The notes under the pieces were generated by a model that had not been told where the DNA came from, searched no databases, and was given only the letters and a program-made list of their open reading frames with translations. Below are positions 9,673 to 19,686 of a DNA stretch of 64,000 nt, in pieces. The stretch's first letter is position 1; every line of letters begins with the position of its first letter. The DNA comes from Maea johnstoni (Eukaryota; Annelida; Polychaeta; Spionida; Magelonidae), in contig OZ012699.1 of NCBI GenBank assembly GCA_963942565.1, positions 27,343,467 through 27,407,466 of the forward strand. Reading direction: 5' to 3'. Made by a program: the position numbers and the translations under genes.

Positions 9673-11442
9673 ATGTCTTTAGACGTGATAGGTCATAAGG
9701 ATGGGCAAGAAGGGGAAGAACCTTATCCTTCTGATGGATGTGATAAATCCTATTCCAAGTCATCAAGTCATCATTTTTCTGATCATGACAAGGCATTCAC
9801 TCATGATGTTGGTGTGGTGCAACAGAAGAGGAATAGTGCAAAAAGATCCTTCCAGTGCAATGAATGTGACAAGGCATTCACAAGCTCTTCTAATCTGGCA
9901 AGGCATAAGAGGATTCACAGTGGGGAAAGACCCTTCCAGTGCAATGAATGTGAGAAGACATTCTCACGATCTTCTCACCTGGTACAGCATGAGAGAATAC
10001 ACAGTGGGGAAAAACCCTTCCAATGCAATAAATGTGACAAGGCATTCATAACCTCTTCTGATCTGGCAAGGCATAAGAGGATACATAGTGGGGAAAGACC
10101 CTTCCAGTGCAATGAATGTGAGAAGGCATTCACACAGTTTTCTAACCTGGTAAAGCATAAGAAGATACACAGTGGGGAAAGACCCTTCCCGTGCAATGAA
10201 TGTGACCAGGCATTCACAGAGTCTTCTCATCTGGTACGTCATGAAAGGATACACAGCGGGAAAAGATCCTTCCAGTGCAATGAATGTGACAAGACATTCT
10301 CAAGGTCTTATAATCTGGAAGAGCATAAGAGGATACACAGTGGAGAAAGACCCTTCCAATGCAATAAATGTCACAAGGCATTCACAAACTCTTCTGATCT
10401 GGTAAAGCATAAGAGGATACACAGTGGTGAAAGACCCTTTTTGTGTAATATATGTGACAAGACATTCTCAGACTCTTCTACACTGGCAAAGCATAAGAGG
10501 ATACACAGTGGAGAAAGACCCTTCCAGTGCAATGAATGTGACAAGACATTCTCACAGTCTTCTAGTCTGGTAGCGCATAAGAGGATACACAGTGGGGAAA
10601 GACCCTTCCAGTGCAATGAATGTGACAAGACATTCTCACGGTCTTGTAATCTGGTAGAGCATAAGAGGATACACAGTGGGGAAAGACCCTTCCAGTGCAA
10701 TGAATGTGGCAAGGCATTCAGACAGTCTTTTAGTCTAGTAACGCATATGAGGTTACACAGTGGAGAAAGACCCTTCCAGTGCAATGAATGTGACAAGACA
10801 TTCTCACAGTCTTCTAGTCTGACAAATCATATGAGGATACACGGCAGGGAAGTAGCCTTCCAGTGCAATGTATGTGACAAGGATTTCTTATATTCCTCAG
10901 GTCTGGAGCAGCATAAGAGGATACACAGTGGGGAAAGACCCTTCCAATGCAGTGAATGTGACAAGGCATTCACAAGCTCTTCTAATCTGGTACGGCATAA
11001 GAGGGTACACAATGGGGAAAGACCTGTCCATACCAATGAATATGATAATGCATTCACAGAGCCTTCTGGTCTGGTACAGCATATCAGGACACCCACAGCA
11101 GAAAAACCTCTTCAGTGTGGTCAGACATTCTCTTATCTGAATCAGTCCGAGAAAACACATCAACAGCTGTCAACTCACAAAATAGAGCCATCGTTATCAG
11201 AACCAAGGCATTGGGTTGTCATTGAAGGACAGTGTCTCCCTATAAAGCAAGAATTGGAGCAAAATGCTAGTGGTATATTAGAAAAACAAGAAAATCTCGT
11301 TGTAAGAGGACTGTGTCTCCCTATAAAGCAAGAGCTGGAGGAGGAAAATGCTACTGGTATATTAGAAAAACAAGAAAATCTTGTTGTTAGAGGACTGTGT
11401 CTCCCTAAAACAGAAGAGTCAGAGGAAAATGCTAATAAGTAA
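9673..11442 (+). CDS. C2H2 zinc-finger protein, 589 residues (left copy)
   Basis: Predicted nuclear DNA-binding regulator. Residues 1-60 are a linker-like head with a degenerate finger (CDKSYSKSSSHH). From about residue 60 there are 14 consecutive good fingers of the form CNxCxKxFxxSxxLxxHxRIH, joined by the canonical linker SGERPF; two more, from about residue 452, are degenerate and have lost metal ligands (NEYDNAF and CGQTFSY). The helix residues that contact DNA vary between fingers while the framework is almost constant. Residues about 520-589 repeat CLPIKQELE and GILEKQENLVVRGL; IKQE fits the SUMO consensus. No KRAB, SCAN, BTB or ZAD domain is seen. The start is supported by an in-frame stop at 9646-9648 and an A at -3. 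The frame is intact. A polyadenylation-type AATAAA lies at 13647-13652 and ATTAAA at 12040. Target and pathway are unknown. Confidence 0.93.
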   Translation: MSLDVIGHKDGQEGEEPYPSDGCDKSYSKSSSHHFSDHDKAFTHDVGVVQQKRNSAKRSFQCNECDKAFTSSSNLARHKRIHSGERPFQCNECEKTFSRSSHLVQHERIHSGEKPFQCNKCDKAFITSSDLARHKRIHSGERPFQCNECEKAFTQFSNLVKHKKIHSGERPFPCNECDQAFTESSHLVRHERIHSGKRSFQCNECDKTFSRSYNLEEHKRIHSGERPFQCNKCHKAFTNSSDLVKHKRIHSGERPFLCNICDKTFSDSSTLAKHKRIHSGERPFQCNECDKTFSQSSSLVAHKRIHSGERPFQCNECDKTFSRSCNLVEHKRIHSGERPFQCNECGKAFRQSFSLVTHMRLHSGERPFQCNECDKTFSQSSSLTNHMRIHGREVAFQCNVCDKDFLYSSGLEQHKRIHSGERPFQCSECDKAFTSSSNLVRHKRVHNGERPVHTNEYDNAFTEPSGLVQHIRTPTAEKPLQCGQTFSYLNQSEKTHQQLSTHKIEPSLSEPRHWVVIEGQCLPIKQELEQNASGILEKQENLVVRGLCLPIKQELEEENATGILEKQENLVVRGLCLPKTEESEENANK

Positions 11443-12677
11443 AAGCGGGAAAATCTTGATTTCTGATAAAACAGATAAAGTTATACTCAACACACACAAA
11501 TAGATTATCATTTGGTAATGAAAACCACCTTGTTAAAGCTCTAGATGGTCGAATTTGTGATATCAGTTGCCAATAGGGCTTACTGTAGTGATCAGTAGGG
11601 TTTTGGGTTATTTAGGACCAATCAATGAAAACAAAGCAATAGTAGCATTGCAACATTTCATTTAGGAGTACTTAGAGTACAGTTTAAACCCCTTAAATAG
11701 CCATTCTAAGTATTCAAGGGACATTCAAATGGCCAATTAGAGCATTACAACTTTTAAGGAGAAGATCAAGCTGACTGTGCAAAATGCTATGTAAATACTG
11801 TAGATAGGGCTGCATACCACTAAGGGTGAAGCGGTACGGTACCATAACCTGTATCGTTGAAAAGGTAAGGTATATTATCGGTACTGCTATCGGTTTCTTG
11901 AACTACGCTAAGTACACACTTAGCATAGATCCTGACATAAATCTAAAACGTACTTGTTGTCTCTCAGGTATTTTAATTACATCATGTGATTAGATGTGAA
12001 AACTGAACAGTCGTACTTACAGCAGCCAAACCTTGTTAAATTAAATAGATCCACATTCTGCTCATTCTTGCTTGAAGGTACGATAGTACCATCGCCGCTA
12101 CAATTAGTGTTGTAATTCTTATCGCTACCGCGTAGTGGCGCTGTATATTACTACAGCAGCGAGGGAGCAAGTTCTACAGCGCCATCTGTGAGCACCAAAC
12201 AGTAATCAAAAAATGTGAAAGATTTAGTGGCCATCTTACGGCCATAAAAAGATGTATAAGTCTAGCAGGTAAAATTGGTATAAAATTTATTTAGGTCTAT
12301 TTACATGTCATTTTTCTGTATTCTGACCAGTCAAGTTAGAAGAAATACTGATTGAAACTGATCACATGTATTATTTTATTTAATTTATGATTATTCAAAT
12401 ATTTGGTTAATATGCAAGGGCTCGGTCAAGTGGTAACAGAATTATACTTCTACAGTGTAAGTTCTCAATCTTTCTGCGATGAAACAGATTATAGACACCT
12501 CATTTATATGGTTAGGTAGGTCTTATATAGGTATTAGAAGACATTTAAACAAATATTGTAATCAAAATATTGTTTGGTGCTAAAATTGACAAAAACGGAC
12601 AAAAACAATGTTACACCCAAACAACATGTTTTAGCAATGTTTGAGCAATTGTGCATAACTTTTAACATTCTCTAATA
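11443..12677. other. Downstream of the zinc-finger gene; possible old hAT end
   Basis: Likely 3' untranslated and intergenic DNA. At 11806-11905 the string GGGCTGCATACCACTAAGGG with repeated GGTACGGTACC-type sequence resembles, in opposite orientation, 41250-41390, which ends GGTATGCAACCCTA. Both look like old hAT-type ends, but no partner end was found here. Near 12126-12191 TAGTGGCGCTGTA and TACAGCGCCATCTG are a short imperfect inverted pair. Same content at 54628-55862. Confidence 0.4.
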
Positions 12678-12852
12678 CAGGTGAATTTGGATATGACAGA
12701 CTCAATGGAACCAGGAAATTTGGTCCGTCATATGCAAAATCCGTCATATACATATGACAAATACTTGATATGCATCAGACTGGGACCAAGCATGTTGTCC
12801 GTCATATGCAAAAATCCGTCATACAGTGGTCTGTCATATCCAAGTTTACCTG
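12678..12852. mobile_element. 175-bp MITE with TA target site
   Basis: Inverted ends CAGGTGAATTTGGATATGAC at the left and the complement of CAGGTAAACTTGGATATGAC at the right are flanked by TA on both sides (12676-12677 and 12853-12854), as expected for Tc1/mariner-type integration. Internal CCGTCATATGCAAAA is repeated. No coding capacity. Confidence 0.82.
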
Positions 12853-12862
12853 TATATGTTTG

Positions 12863-12918
<56 letters not shown>

Positions 12919-12941
12919 GTATATATATGTATACATATATG
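12863..12941. repeat. TA microsatellite
   Basis: Mostly (TA)n with a few TG and CA interruptions, immediately right of the 175-bp MITE. The other copy (56048-56132) is six bases longer, one of the few differences between the duplicate blocks. Confidence 0.9.
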
Positions 12942-13944
12942 TTCAGTTCTCTTGTCTTAGTACTCACCACATTTGACAAAGAGTATTCACAATGAGTTAT
13001 TTACTTTGAAGAAACTTCAGGCTTGTCTAGTAACAGAGCTGTGAGATGGCCTTGGTAAAGGTGAACTACATTAGAAGATTAAGCATGCAACAAACTAAGA
13101 GAGGGTTGAAGAACAAAATGAAAAGATATTTTTGATCTTAGATTATTATTCAGCATCAGAAGATACACTCATTCTACATTCATCATGTATTTTAAAACAG
13201 TCACCAGAAGTTCCTGAAGTGTTCAGCTTGTAGATTACCAACAGGGTTGATATCATACCAGCTGATGCTGGGGTTTCATCTCGCATTGGGCTAGCTAGGC
13301 TGATGTACAGTGTACGTAGCAATGAAAAGGTGTGGAATCAGGAAACATTTTTTGAAAGTCCAAAGACTATCTAAATACACTTAACAAAAGTATATAGGAG
13401 GAGATACATGTTGCCATAATCAGCATTCATTTTAGTTAGAATTAGAATAAGTAACTGAAACTAGTCTGTAGTATTATTGAAAGCAGAACAGACTGGGATC
13501 ACATACAGCTCTGTCAATTGATGTTAGACCACACATTTAACTGGATCCTCATCTGGTATCTCGTAGGTATAAATAGACTGGTTTTATACTGTGTACCTGT
13601 ATCTTATTTTTGAGTGTATGTATTGCATGTATGAAATAGAGACTGAAATAAATTGTATCTTATTTCAAAATGTTATGAATAGTCCTTACAAATGATTAAT
13701 TGCTGTTTAACCCTTGAGTATTGTAATGATTCTGCATCAAACTAGGGAAGATGGGTTATAGGGAGTCAGGTTCCTGAATCTTATTCCCTTTTATTGTGGT
13801 AGCGCTGCAGGCCTCAGGGTGAAAGTGTTAGTGGTGGTTTGCTTGGATCACTGGAGGACTGGAAGTACTGACCGTGGTGATCGCCAACTGCTCGGTATCC
13901 TCAATGGCTAGAGGCTTATATAGTCTACATAGACACGCCAAATT

Positions 13945-14258
13945 CAGTGTCTTAGCCAGGATTTAGAAACTGGGTGCCTAAAATTGTCAGTTGTAGAATT
14001 TTTGAGAGTCTAAATTTTTAAGGACGATCACAATATACTCATATTTCAACCATTAACATGTATAAATTCATCAAAATAATGCATGATATCATTAAGCAAT
14101 GTCATGGGAATTAAAAGGAGATGAAAAAAGTCAATTATAAGCTTGATATTGAGATTTTTAGAAGTTCCAAACAGAAAGATTTGGGTGTCCGGAGGGGTTC
14201 TTTACAAGGGTTTGTGTGTCCAAAAAGGCACCCAGATGCCCTGCTGGCTAAGACCATG
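13945..14258. mobile_element. hAT-type MITE, about 310 bp (left copy)
   Basis: Left end CAGTGTCTTAGCCAGGATTT; right end is the complement of CATGGTCTTAGCCAGCAGGG. Inner matches GGGTGCC/GGCACCC extend the inverted repeat. The relative at 57134-57440 keeps a clear 8-bp target duplication; here the flanks (ACGCCAAAT and ATGCCGAT) have drifted. No coding capacity. The left end of the 3.1 kb insertion at 26239 is closely related. Confidence 0.75.
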
Positions 14259-14390
14259 ATGCCGATGATGGAGAAATGTGGGAGGTGTGGGTTATCAGGG
14301 AACAGGGGACTTGAGGAGGTCTTTTGACAGAGACAGTGTGGCTCCCTCTCTTGCTGATACAGCAGGTCCATCCTCAATGTCTCACCCACT

Positions 14391-14393
<3 letters not shown>

Positions 14394-14472
<79 letters not shown>
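14394..14472. repeat. CT microsatellite
   Basis: About 39 CT units. The orthologous tract in the right copy (57936-57981) is roughly half as long. Confidence 0.95.
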
Positions 14473-14474
<2 letters not shown>

Positions 14475-14999
14475 AAACAACTCCCATATCTCAAGAGACT
14501 GATCATGTGGGGATCCTCAAACGCTCACCTCAACTGCTTAGGGGTTGATTATGCCTCAAACGCTGACCTCTCTCTCTACGCTATTCATATAGGGACCAAG
14601 CCAACTCACTTTTAGGTATCCAGCGAAGACTCAAAAGTGAACCTCACGCTTGGGAGCTTACCACGTGATTCTATAAGAAAAGTGCAAAGCAGGTGGGATG
14701 CACAAGGTATAGATAACTTCAGGCAAACTGCAGATCCCTCCCTGCAGAGCTTGTTGATTCAAGTAAATGCTTCTCTTACACATTTGTTTTCCATAGAATA
14801 CCACATAATTCCATAAGAGTGTGATGCACAAGGCATAGACACAACGCCACCATCTTAGATGAGGTGCACCGTTTGTCTCCCCTTGAGATGATTAAGAAAA
14901 TTGTCTTTAATTCTGCTGAGCAGGGCATGATTAGGGCTTAAATTCAAATATATGGTAGGTGACTTATTAGACGTGCTAGCATTAAGGTGATAGTCTAGT

Positions 15000-15690
15000 A
15001 CACCAAGATTATCAACACTAGGTGGTGTCCTTGGCTGGCCCCTAAGAATGGATATCAAAACAAAAGATTACACATGAGTAGTGATCAGTTGCCACAAATC
15101 TCGACCTAGTAACTTTTAATTTTGGTACGGTCAAGGTAACAAAAGGAGGGGCCCTTTGGGCTTTTGTTAAATTGGTCCCAATTGATATGGCTGACTGTTC
15201 TGACCATGCAGATTCCTTTGTGCTAGACCATTTTGACCACATTTTTCATCTCTTGTAGAATATGACAGATATGAACCCCCTCCAGGTGCAAGGACCTGAA
15301 AATCAACATTTACTATGTAAACCACGTGCTGTTAGTAGATTTGAGGTTTATGGGAACATGAAAAAATGTTTTTAATATACTCAGATCCTCTGTTGGGGTA
15401 GGACCTTGCACCTTACCAAAGACATGAATGCTCATATGGTAGACTCATTTTCAAGTAAAGGGTGAGTCTTGACATTTTGCCAAAAAAATGAAACACATCC
15501 AGATATGTTCTTTAAATGTGCCACATTGCATCAAAGTAGGCACTTACGGATAAGTTTACTATTATTCCGCAACTATGAGATGTACCCTTTACAATAGCAT
15601 AAGCGCCGTCGTTTTAATTAAACTCAGTTTTCAGAAACTCAAGTTTTCAAAATGATCCGTGTTTCGAGTTGGGTTATACCATAAATGGTA
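15000..15690. other. 690-bp segment present only in the left copy
   Basis: In the right copy GCTAGCATTAA is followed directly by ATGATATCACCTTG; here about 690 bases intervene. The segment begins GGTGATA and ends TATCACC, a 7-base inverted match, so it may be an insertion, but a deletion in the right copy fits equally well. No gene or domain seen inside. Confidence 0.6.
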
Positions 15691-15789
15691 TCACCTTGTT
15701 TGAAGTCTAGAATCATAATGGTGTCTTAGTCTGATTGCAAATATATTAGAGCTTTTTCACTAACACCTTCAGGTGATGATGGTATGTAC

Positions 15790-16400
15790 CATGTGTTTAT
15801 GATAATGTACATATATGAAATAAATATTTTATGCAGTTTAAAAATGTGTTCTACACCTTTTTGCTGTTTTATTATATATTACCTTATTTCCGGTCCCTTA
15901 ATTAAAATTAACTGATCATGTAAATTATGTGAAAGCCATGTAATACAGGAGATGATAGTACGAAGTCTAGGAGAGGACAATATATATGTAAACATTACAG
16001 AAATTGGTCACACTGCCAACAGTCCTGGAGACTACAGTCCTGTAGTCTCCAGGACGGTTGGCAGTGTGACCACACTGTGATACAGCAGTGCATCCTGTCA
16101 TTTGCACTCACTAGAGAACGCTACCCACCTGGCCGGCACTGGCGTGCAGGTCCTTATCTATATGGGTCAAATGCAACCAGCTAGTAGCAGTGTAGGATGG
16201 AGTGTTGACGCTAGATGTGACAGCCATACAGATTTCCACTTGCAGCAGAAAATTGAGTATAAAAGCGGTTTTAATGGAAATGACTACAAGAAAGTGGTAT
16301 ATTTAGTTTAGGAAGAATACGATACTCTGGCGTGCAGCTTAATATATGAGTTTTAGCATGCTCCTGAGGGTTGTAAGTTGTAACAAGCGACCAATTCCTG
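15790..16400. other. Non-coding stretch containing a near-perfect hairpin
   Basis: No match in the right copy. The only structure seen is the 33-bp-arm hairpin at 16005-16072. The 69-codon frame at 16102 has no recognised features. Confidence 0.4.
16005..16072. repeat. Hairpin with 33-bp arms and 2-nt loop
   Basis: TGGTCACACTGCCAACAGTC (start 16005) faces the complement of TGGTCACACTGCCAACCGTC (end 16072). Arms continue through CTGGAGACTACAG with one mismatch, and the loop is TC. It could be a tiny foldback transposon or a cruciform-forming site. A loop this short is not typical for a microRNA precursor. Confidence 0.8.
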
Positions 16401-17198
16401 TCATGAACGTGGGTGAGCTCTACACATTGTTGAAGACTGTGTACTGCATACAGGCCCTGACATAAAGACTAGCCCCATAGCCCAGGACTAGTCATTGAAC
16501 CTTAAGGCTCGTAAACTCTTTATGTGACATTACAGTAAATGTGCACAGAGGCTACCGTAGCGGGGACGCAGGAAGTGGAGTCCTCCCTACTGTAAGTGGC
16601 TAGGCTGGGATGTGCTTCCTGCTTAGCTGCTCCCCTGAGGATACAATGCATCCGCATCTATATAGGTAAAATCAAATAAACTGTCCGTGGGGTTGTTACA
16701 CAAAAAGAGACAGTCTCACAGATTTCCCTCGAAGAAGAAAACAGTGTAAAAGCAGTTTTAATGGAAATTACTACATAAATGTGGGATATTTATGTAAGAA
16801 AGTATATGATACACTGGCTTACAGCTTAATATAGGAGTTTTAGCGTGCTCTTGATGGTTGAAAGTTGTATTTAGTGACTTTCAAGTTTATGTGACCATTT
16901 CCTGCCATGGACTAGCCCAAAAGGGCTAGGTTGAATGAAAATATTAACTAGTAAAGAAGTATGAAATCCTTCACAGGCTCTGCTCTCATGGATGATAATA
17001 ACGATGGATCCAACTTGCTACGCTGCCGCATTCTTTGTCATAACACAAATGCTAGGTGAGGACTGGTCACAAACTTAATTTTTTTTGATAACACGATTTT
17101 TTTTGACACAATTCAAACACTTGTGTCAGCAATATTCAGGAGGTGAAATATTTCAAAACGAGTGATTAAAAAACCTATGTTTTTCTCTGTCGTTCAGG

Positions 17199-17227
17199 CA
17201 AGAATGCCACTTCAAGTGGCATTCTTG
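17199..17227. repeat. 29-bp perfect palindrome
   Basis: CAAGAATGCCACTT and AAGTGGCATTCTTG flank a single central C. It lies in a stretch (17080-17450) not matched in the right copy. Function unknown. Confidence 0.75.
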
Positions 17228-17479
17228 GAGACCCCTCCTGGCCATTAAATGGTCACTGATATGCGCCGTCGCTATTGCTTGGGCTCATGTGCGAGTTTTT
17301 GACACCTTGTGCCGGAAAGAACTTCCCGGGAAGTTTGCCCGTGCTCATGACGTCATGGAGGTATTCCTTCATAACTTATGAATATTAATTTCAAGAGAAT
17401 CTGGTGCAAGAAATCTAACTGTACTCTCTGAATGAATAAGTAAGATTGACATTTCAGTGGTAGGCTCAAATTACAAATT

Positions 17480-17900
17480 ATATGCTATATTAAGATATAT
17501 GCTCTGTGTTTATGGCGATTTTGGAGGTGGGGTTGCAAGTGGGGGTAAAAACTCTCATTTATTTTTTATTATTTTTTTAGATTTAGGTGGGGAAATAATG
17601 AATATATGTTTCAGGATTTTTATACTTATATATGTGCTCGAGGATGTATCTACCTCATCCCCTATCCGACGCGTTGCTCCACAGCTCTCTCAAGGTAATG
17701 TAGGGGCCGCCACCAGTCTAGTGACTCACGCCTCGTACTGTATTTCTATTGGCTGGAGCCTCGGAGTCTTTGCTCTCCCTAGCCATATCTGGTCCAGCTG
17801 TTAGCCTGTGACGCCATTCTTGCAGCTCCCGCAACTGTATCAGTGTAGTCAACCAAGTTTTATAGCTGATTGGTAAGATTTACAGGCTATAATAGCCTTA
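17480..17900 (+). other. Segment conserved between the two diverged flanks
   Basis: Matches 62640-63095, with the best stretch at 17636-17790, where about 65 bases around TCTATTGGCTGGAGCCTCGG are identical. Both copies keep an open frame containing YCISIGWSLGVFALPSH, but six of ten differences just upstream would change the residue, so coding constraint is not supported. ATTGG (inverted CCAAT) occurs twice in both copies, which fits promoter-like DNA. An unrecognised 5' exon is also possible. Confidence 0.35.
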
Positions 17901-18003
17901 GATAATATCAGAGACATAGATTCTGCCTGATAGCTTAATATGGTAAATATTTGCCGTAGACCAGAGTAAAAGAGTTTCTAGAGTCCAGGCCGTAATTTTA
18001 GTT

Positions 18004-19686
18004 GGAAGTGGCTGCGTAGCCGGCTGGCCGGCTACGCAGCCCCCGGGGCTGCATAGCCGGCTACCGGCTACGCAGCCTATCCTTCAGCGTTTGGCTGCGT
18101 AGCCGGAATATGTTCCTGCCTTTACATATGGAAGTATCACATTCTATATGGTAGGGAGGGGGTGAGTATATAGCTTAATGAAGGCATGCATAGTCCTAGC
18201 CAAAATTTCTAAACATCCTGAATTAGTAACCCATCTATTTCGCATCCTAATACCAGCTACCGATTGGTATGAATCTTTTATCTTTTATTGAAAGCATATA
18301 TTAGAGAAAAAAAATTAAAAGAGATATGTTAATCAGAGGATTATCAGCAACCCTCATTCAAATACATTTCTAATTAATGTGAAATTTGTGAATAGCATCA
18401 TAAGCAACAATTTCTAAAGGAAGTTTAGTCAGCATTTGTGACTTCAAATTTTTTAGGAACAATAAATTTATCCTAATGCATTCATTATATTGTTATCGCT
18501 GTTATATTGTCGATTTGATTCCACATATAAAACAAAAATCTCAACTAACTTACCTGCTGCTTCTCTTCATTTGCTAATATACGCCGAGCTGGGTGTAGAT
18601 TAAATGATGCAGAGTTTATATCATGATTGTGATCCTTATTCATGGTGACAATTTCAAGATACTGGCCATCCTTTGTGACTCTAAGCCTGATTTGAAAGCT
18701 GCATTCACTTCGAAAAGTTGATGTGTTGGGACGGCTTCCAGTTGTTCTTGTAGTATTATTACTTCCTTCCCCCCTTGATACAGCAGTATTTAAGTTCATA
18801 ATACTGCAAGTCCTCATTGAACTGCCTTTCGGTGGTGCTGGTCAAACGTTGCTTGGCAGCCTGTATGGTACGTGCATCACGTCTCCATAACTGTACATAG
18901 TTCTCAAGTTCATATTTCTTGACTGCTTCTTCCCATATAGGCAAAGCTTTGGAATTTATCTCCAACAGTCAAGGACATTGTCACAGGGGAAATTGTGACT
19001 TATCAAGGGATCTTTATGGCTCACCTATACAGGTGATCTGTTGGGGATAGGTCAGAGAGTATATGTAGTTTTACATATTTATTCAAGTCCATAGCCTAAA
19101 CCATCATCATGGAACTCAAACTCTCTCTCTGTCTAATCTCTGTCTTCCTCTCTGTCTCTCTCTCTCCCTGTCTGTCTACTAATTCCATGTACAGGTATTC
19201 ATATACAACCCAGTAAAGGATTAGTCAGTTGTAATTAACAGGTATTCATTAAGGGTGATACCCCTTCAATTGGGATGGTCAATACATGGTACATACATAA
19301 GAGCGACTGATTGCAATAACAGGTATTTAACACTGATAATCATTTGGGGTAGGACACCCTTGATTATGGTTGTCCTTCAGGCTGTCACCCTAACAGCTAA
19401 AACCTTAATAACAAAATAAACAAACATTTAATAAACTATTTGTCTGATGCAATGGGTTTGACGTAGTAACTTACTGCGTTGGCATGTATTTACTAGATCC
19501 AACGTAATACCTGGATAAACTAATGTCATGTATTAACTACTACCTAGTAGGATACTTCCATATGTAAAGGCAGGAACATATTCCGGCTACGCAGCCAAAC
19601 GCTGAAGGACAGGCTGCGTAGCCGGCTAGCCGGCTATGCAGCCCCGGGGGCTGCGTAGCCGGCCAGCCGGCTACGCAGCCACTTCC
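18004..19686 (-). mobile_element. Mutator-like (MULE) element with 136-bp TIRs and 9-bp TSD
   Basis: Long terminal inverted repeats lie at about 18004-18139 and 19550-19686, beginning GGAAGTGGCTGCGTAGCCGG. Flanking direct repeats ATTTTAGTT at 17995-18003 and 19687-19695 give a 9-bp target duplication, the usual length for the Mutator superfamily. The TIRs are themselves rich in palindromes: GGCTGCGTAGCCGGCT faces GGCCGGCTACGCAGCC. Inside, on the minus strand, is a fragment of a FAR1/ZSWIM-type N-terminal domain (18545-18965). At 1.7 kb it is too short for a complete transposase. A diverged fragment of the same TIR is at 37957-38025. Confidence 0.85.
18545..18965 (-). pseudogene. MULE transposase N-terminal fragment, FAR1/ZSWIM-like
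   Basis: Read on the minus strand, the first part contains KYELENYVQLWRRDA and YYELKYCCIKGG; the second contains SRPNTSTFRSECSFQIRLRV, TKDGQYLEIVTMNKDHNHD. A Cys pair followed downstream by the HNH-type His pair is the pattern of the FAR1-like zinc-binding domain that opens MULE transposases and animal ZSWIM1/3 proteins. The two parts are in different frames, the shift falling near 18770-18775 at a run of G (CCIKGG in one frame, GEGSNN in the next). The catalytic DDE region and SWIM finger are absent. It is a relic; whether it derives from the transposase or a captured host exon cannot be told. Confidence 0.72.

Larger units (their letters stand above)
1..13738 (+). repeat. Left copy of a 13.7 kb near-identical segmental duplication
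   Basis: This whole block recurs in the same orientation at 43180-56929. The offset is 43179 bases at the start and rises to 43180, 43185 and 43191 only where a G-run or TA-run differs in length (G19 versus G20 at 642, G21 versus G26 at 8218, six extra bases in the TA-run near 12900). I saw only a few substitutions: near 3674, near 4289, one near 6265, and a small cluster near 7390-7430 inside the satellite. The copy may extend left of the window, because it is already matching at base 1. The right end is sharp: the copies are identical through base 13738, then mismatch at once. Confidence 0.95.
13739..17900 (+). repeat. Older, diverged continuation of the duplication (left copy)
   Basis: Aligns with 56930-63095 but with many substitutions and indels, roughly a tenth of bases by eye, in clear contrast to the near-identity left of 13738. 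Matching pieces are 13739-15000 with 56930-58490, 15690-15790 with 58500-58600, 16410-16510 with 60910-61020, 16915-17080 with 61025-61200, and 17480-17900 with 62640-63095. Private material includes 15000-15690 here and a MITE at 57546-57923 in the other copy. Both share an old hAT-type MITE. Confidence 0.8.

Noticed and set aside
9701-11163. Several 77-141 codon frames on both strands across the zinc-finger gene
   Set aside because: Shadows of the repeated finger codons in other frames.
18759-18965. Independent small gene upstream of the FAR1-like frame
   Set aside because: It overlaps and continues the same domain in another frame, inside the MULE-type element, so it is part of one relic.
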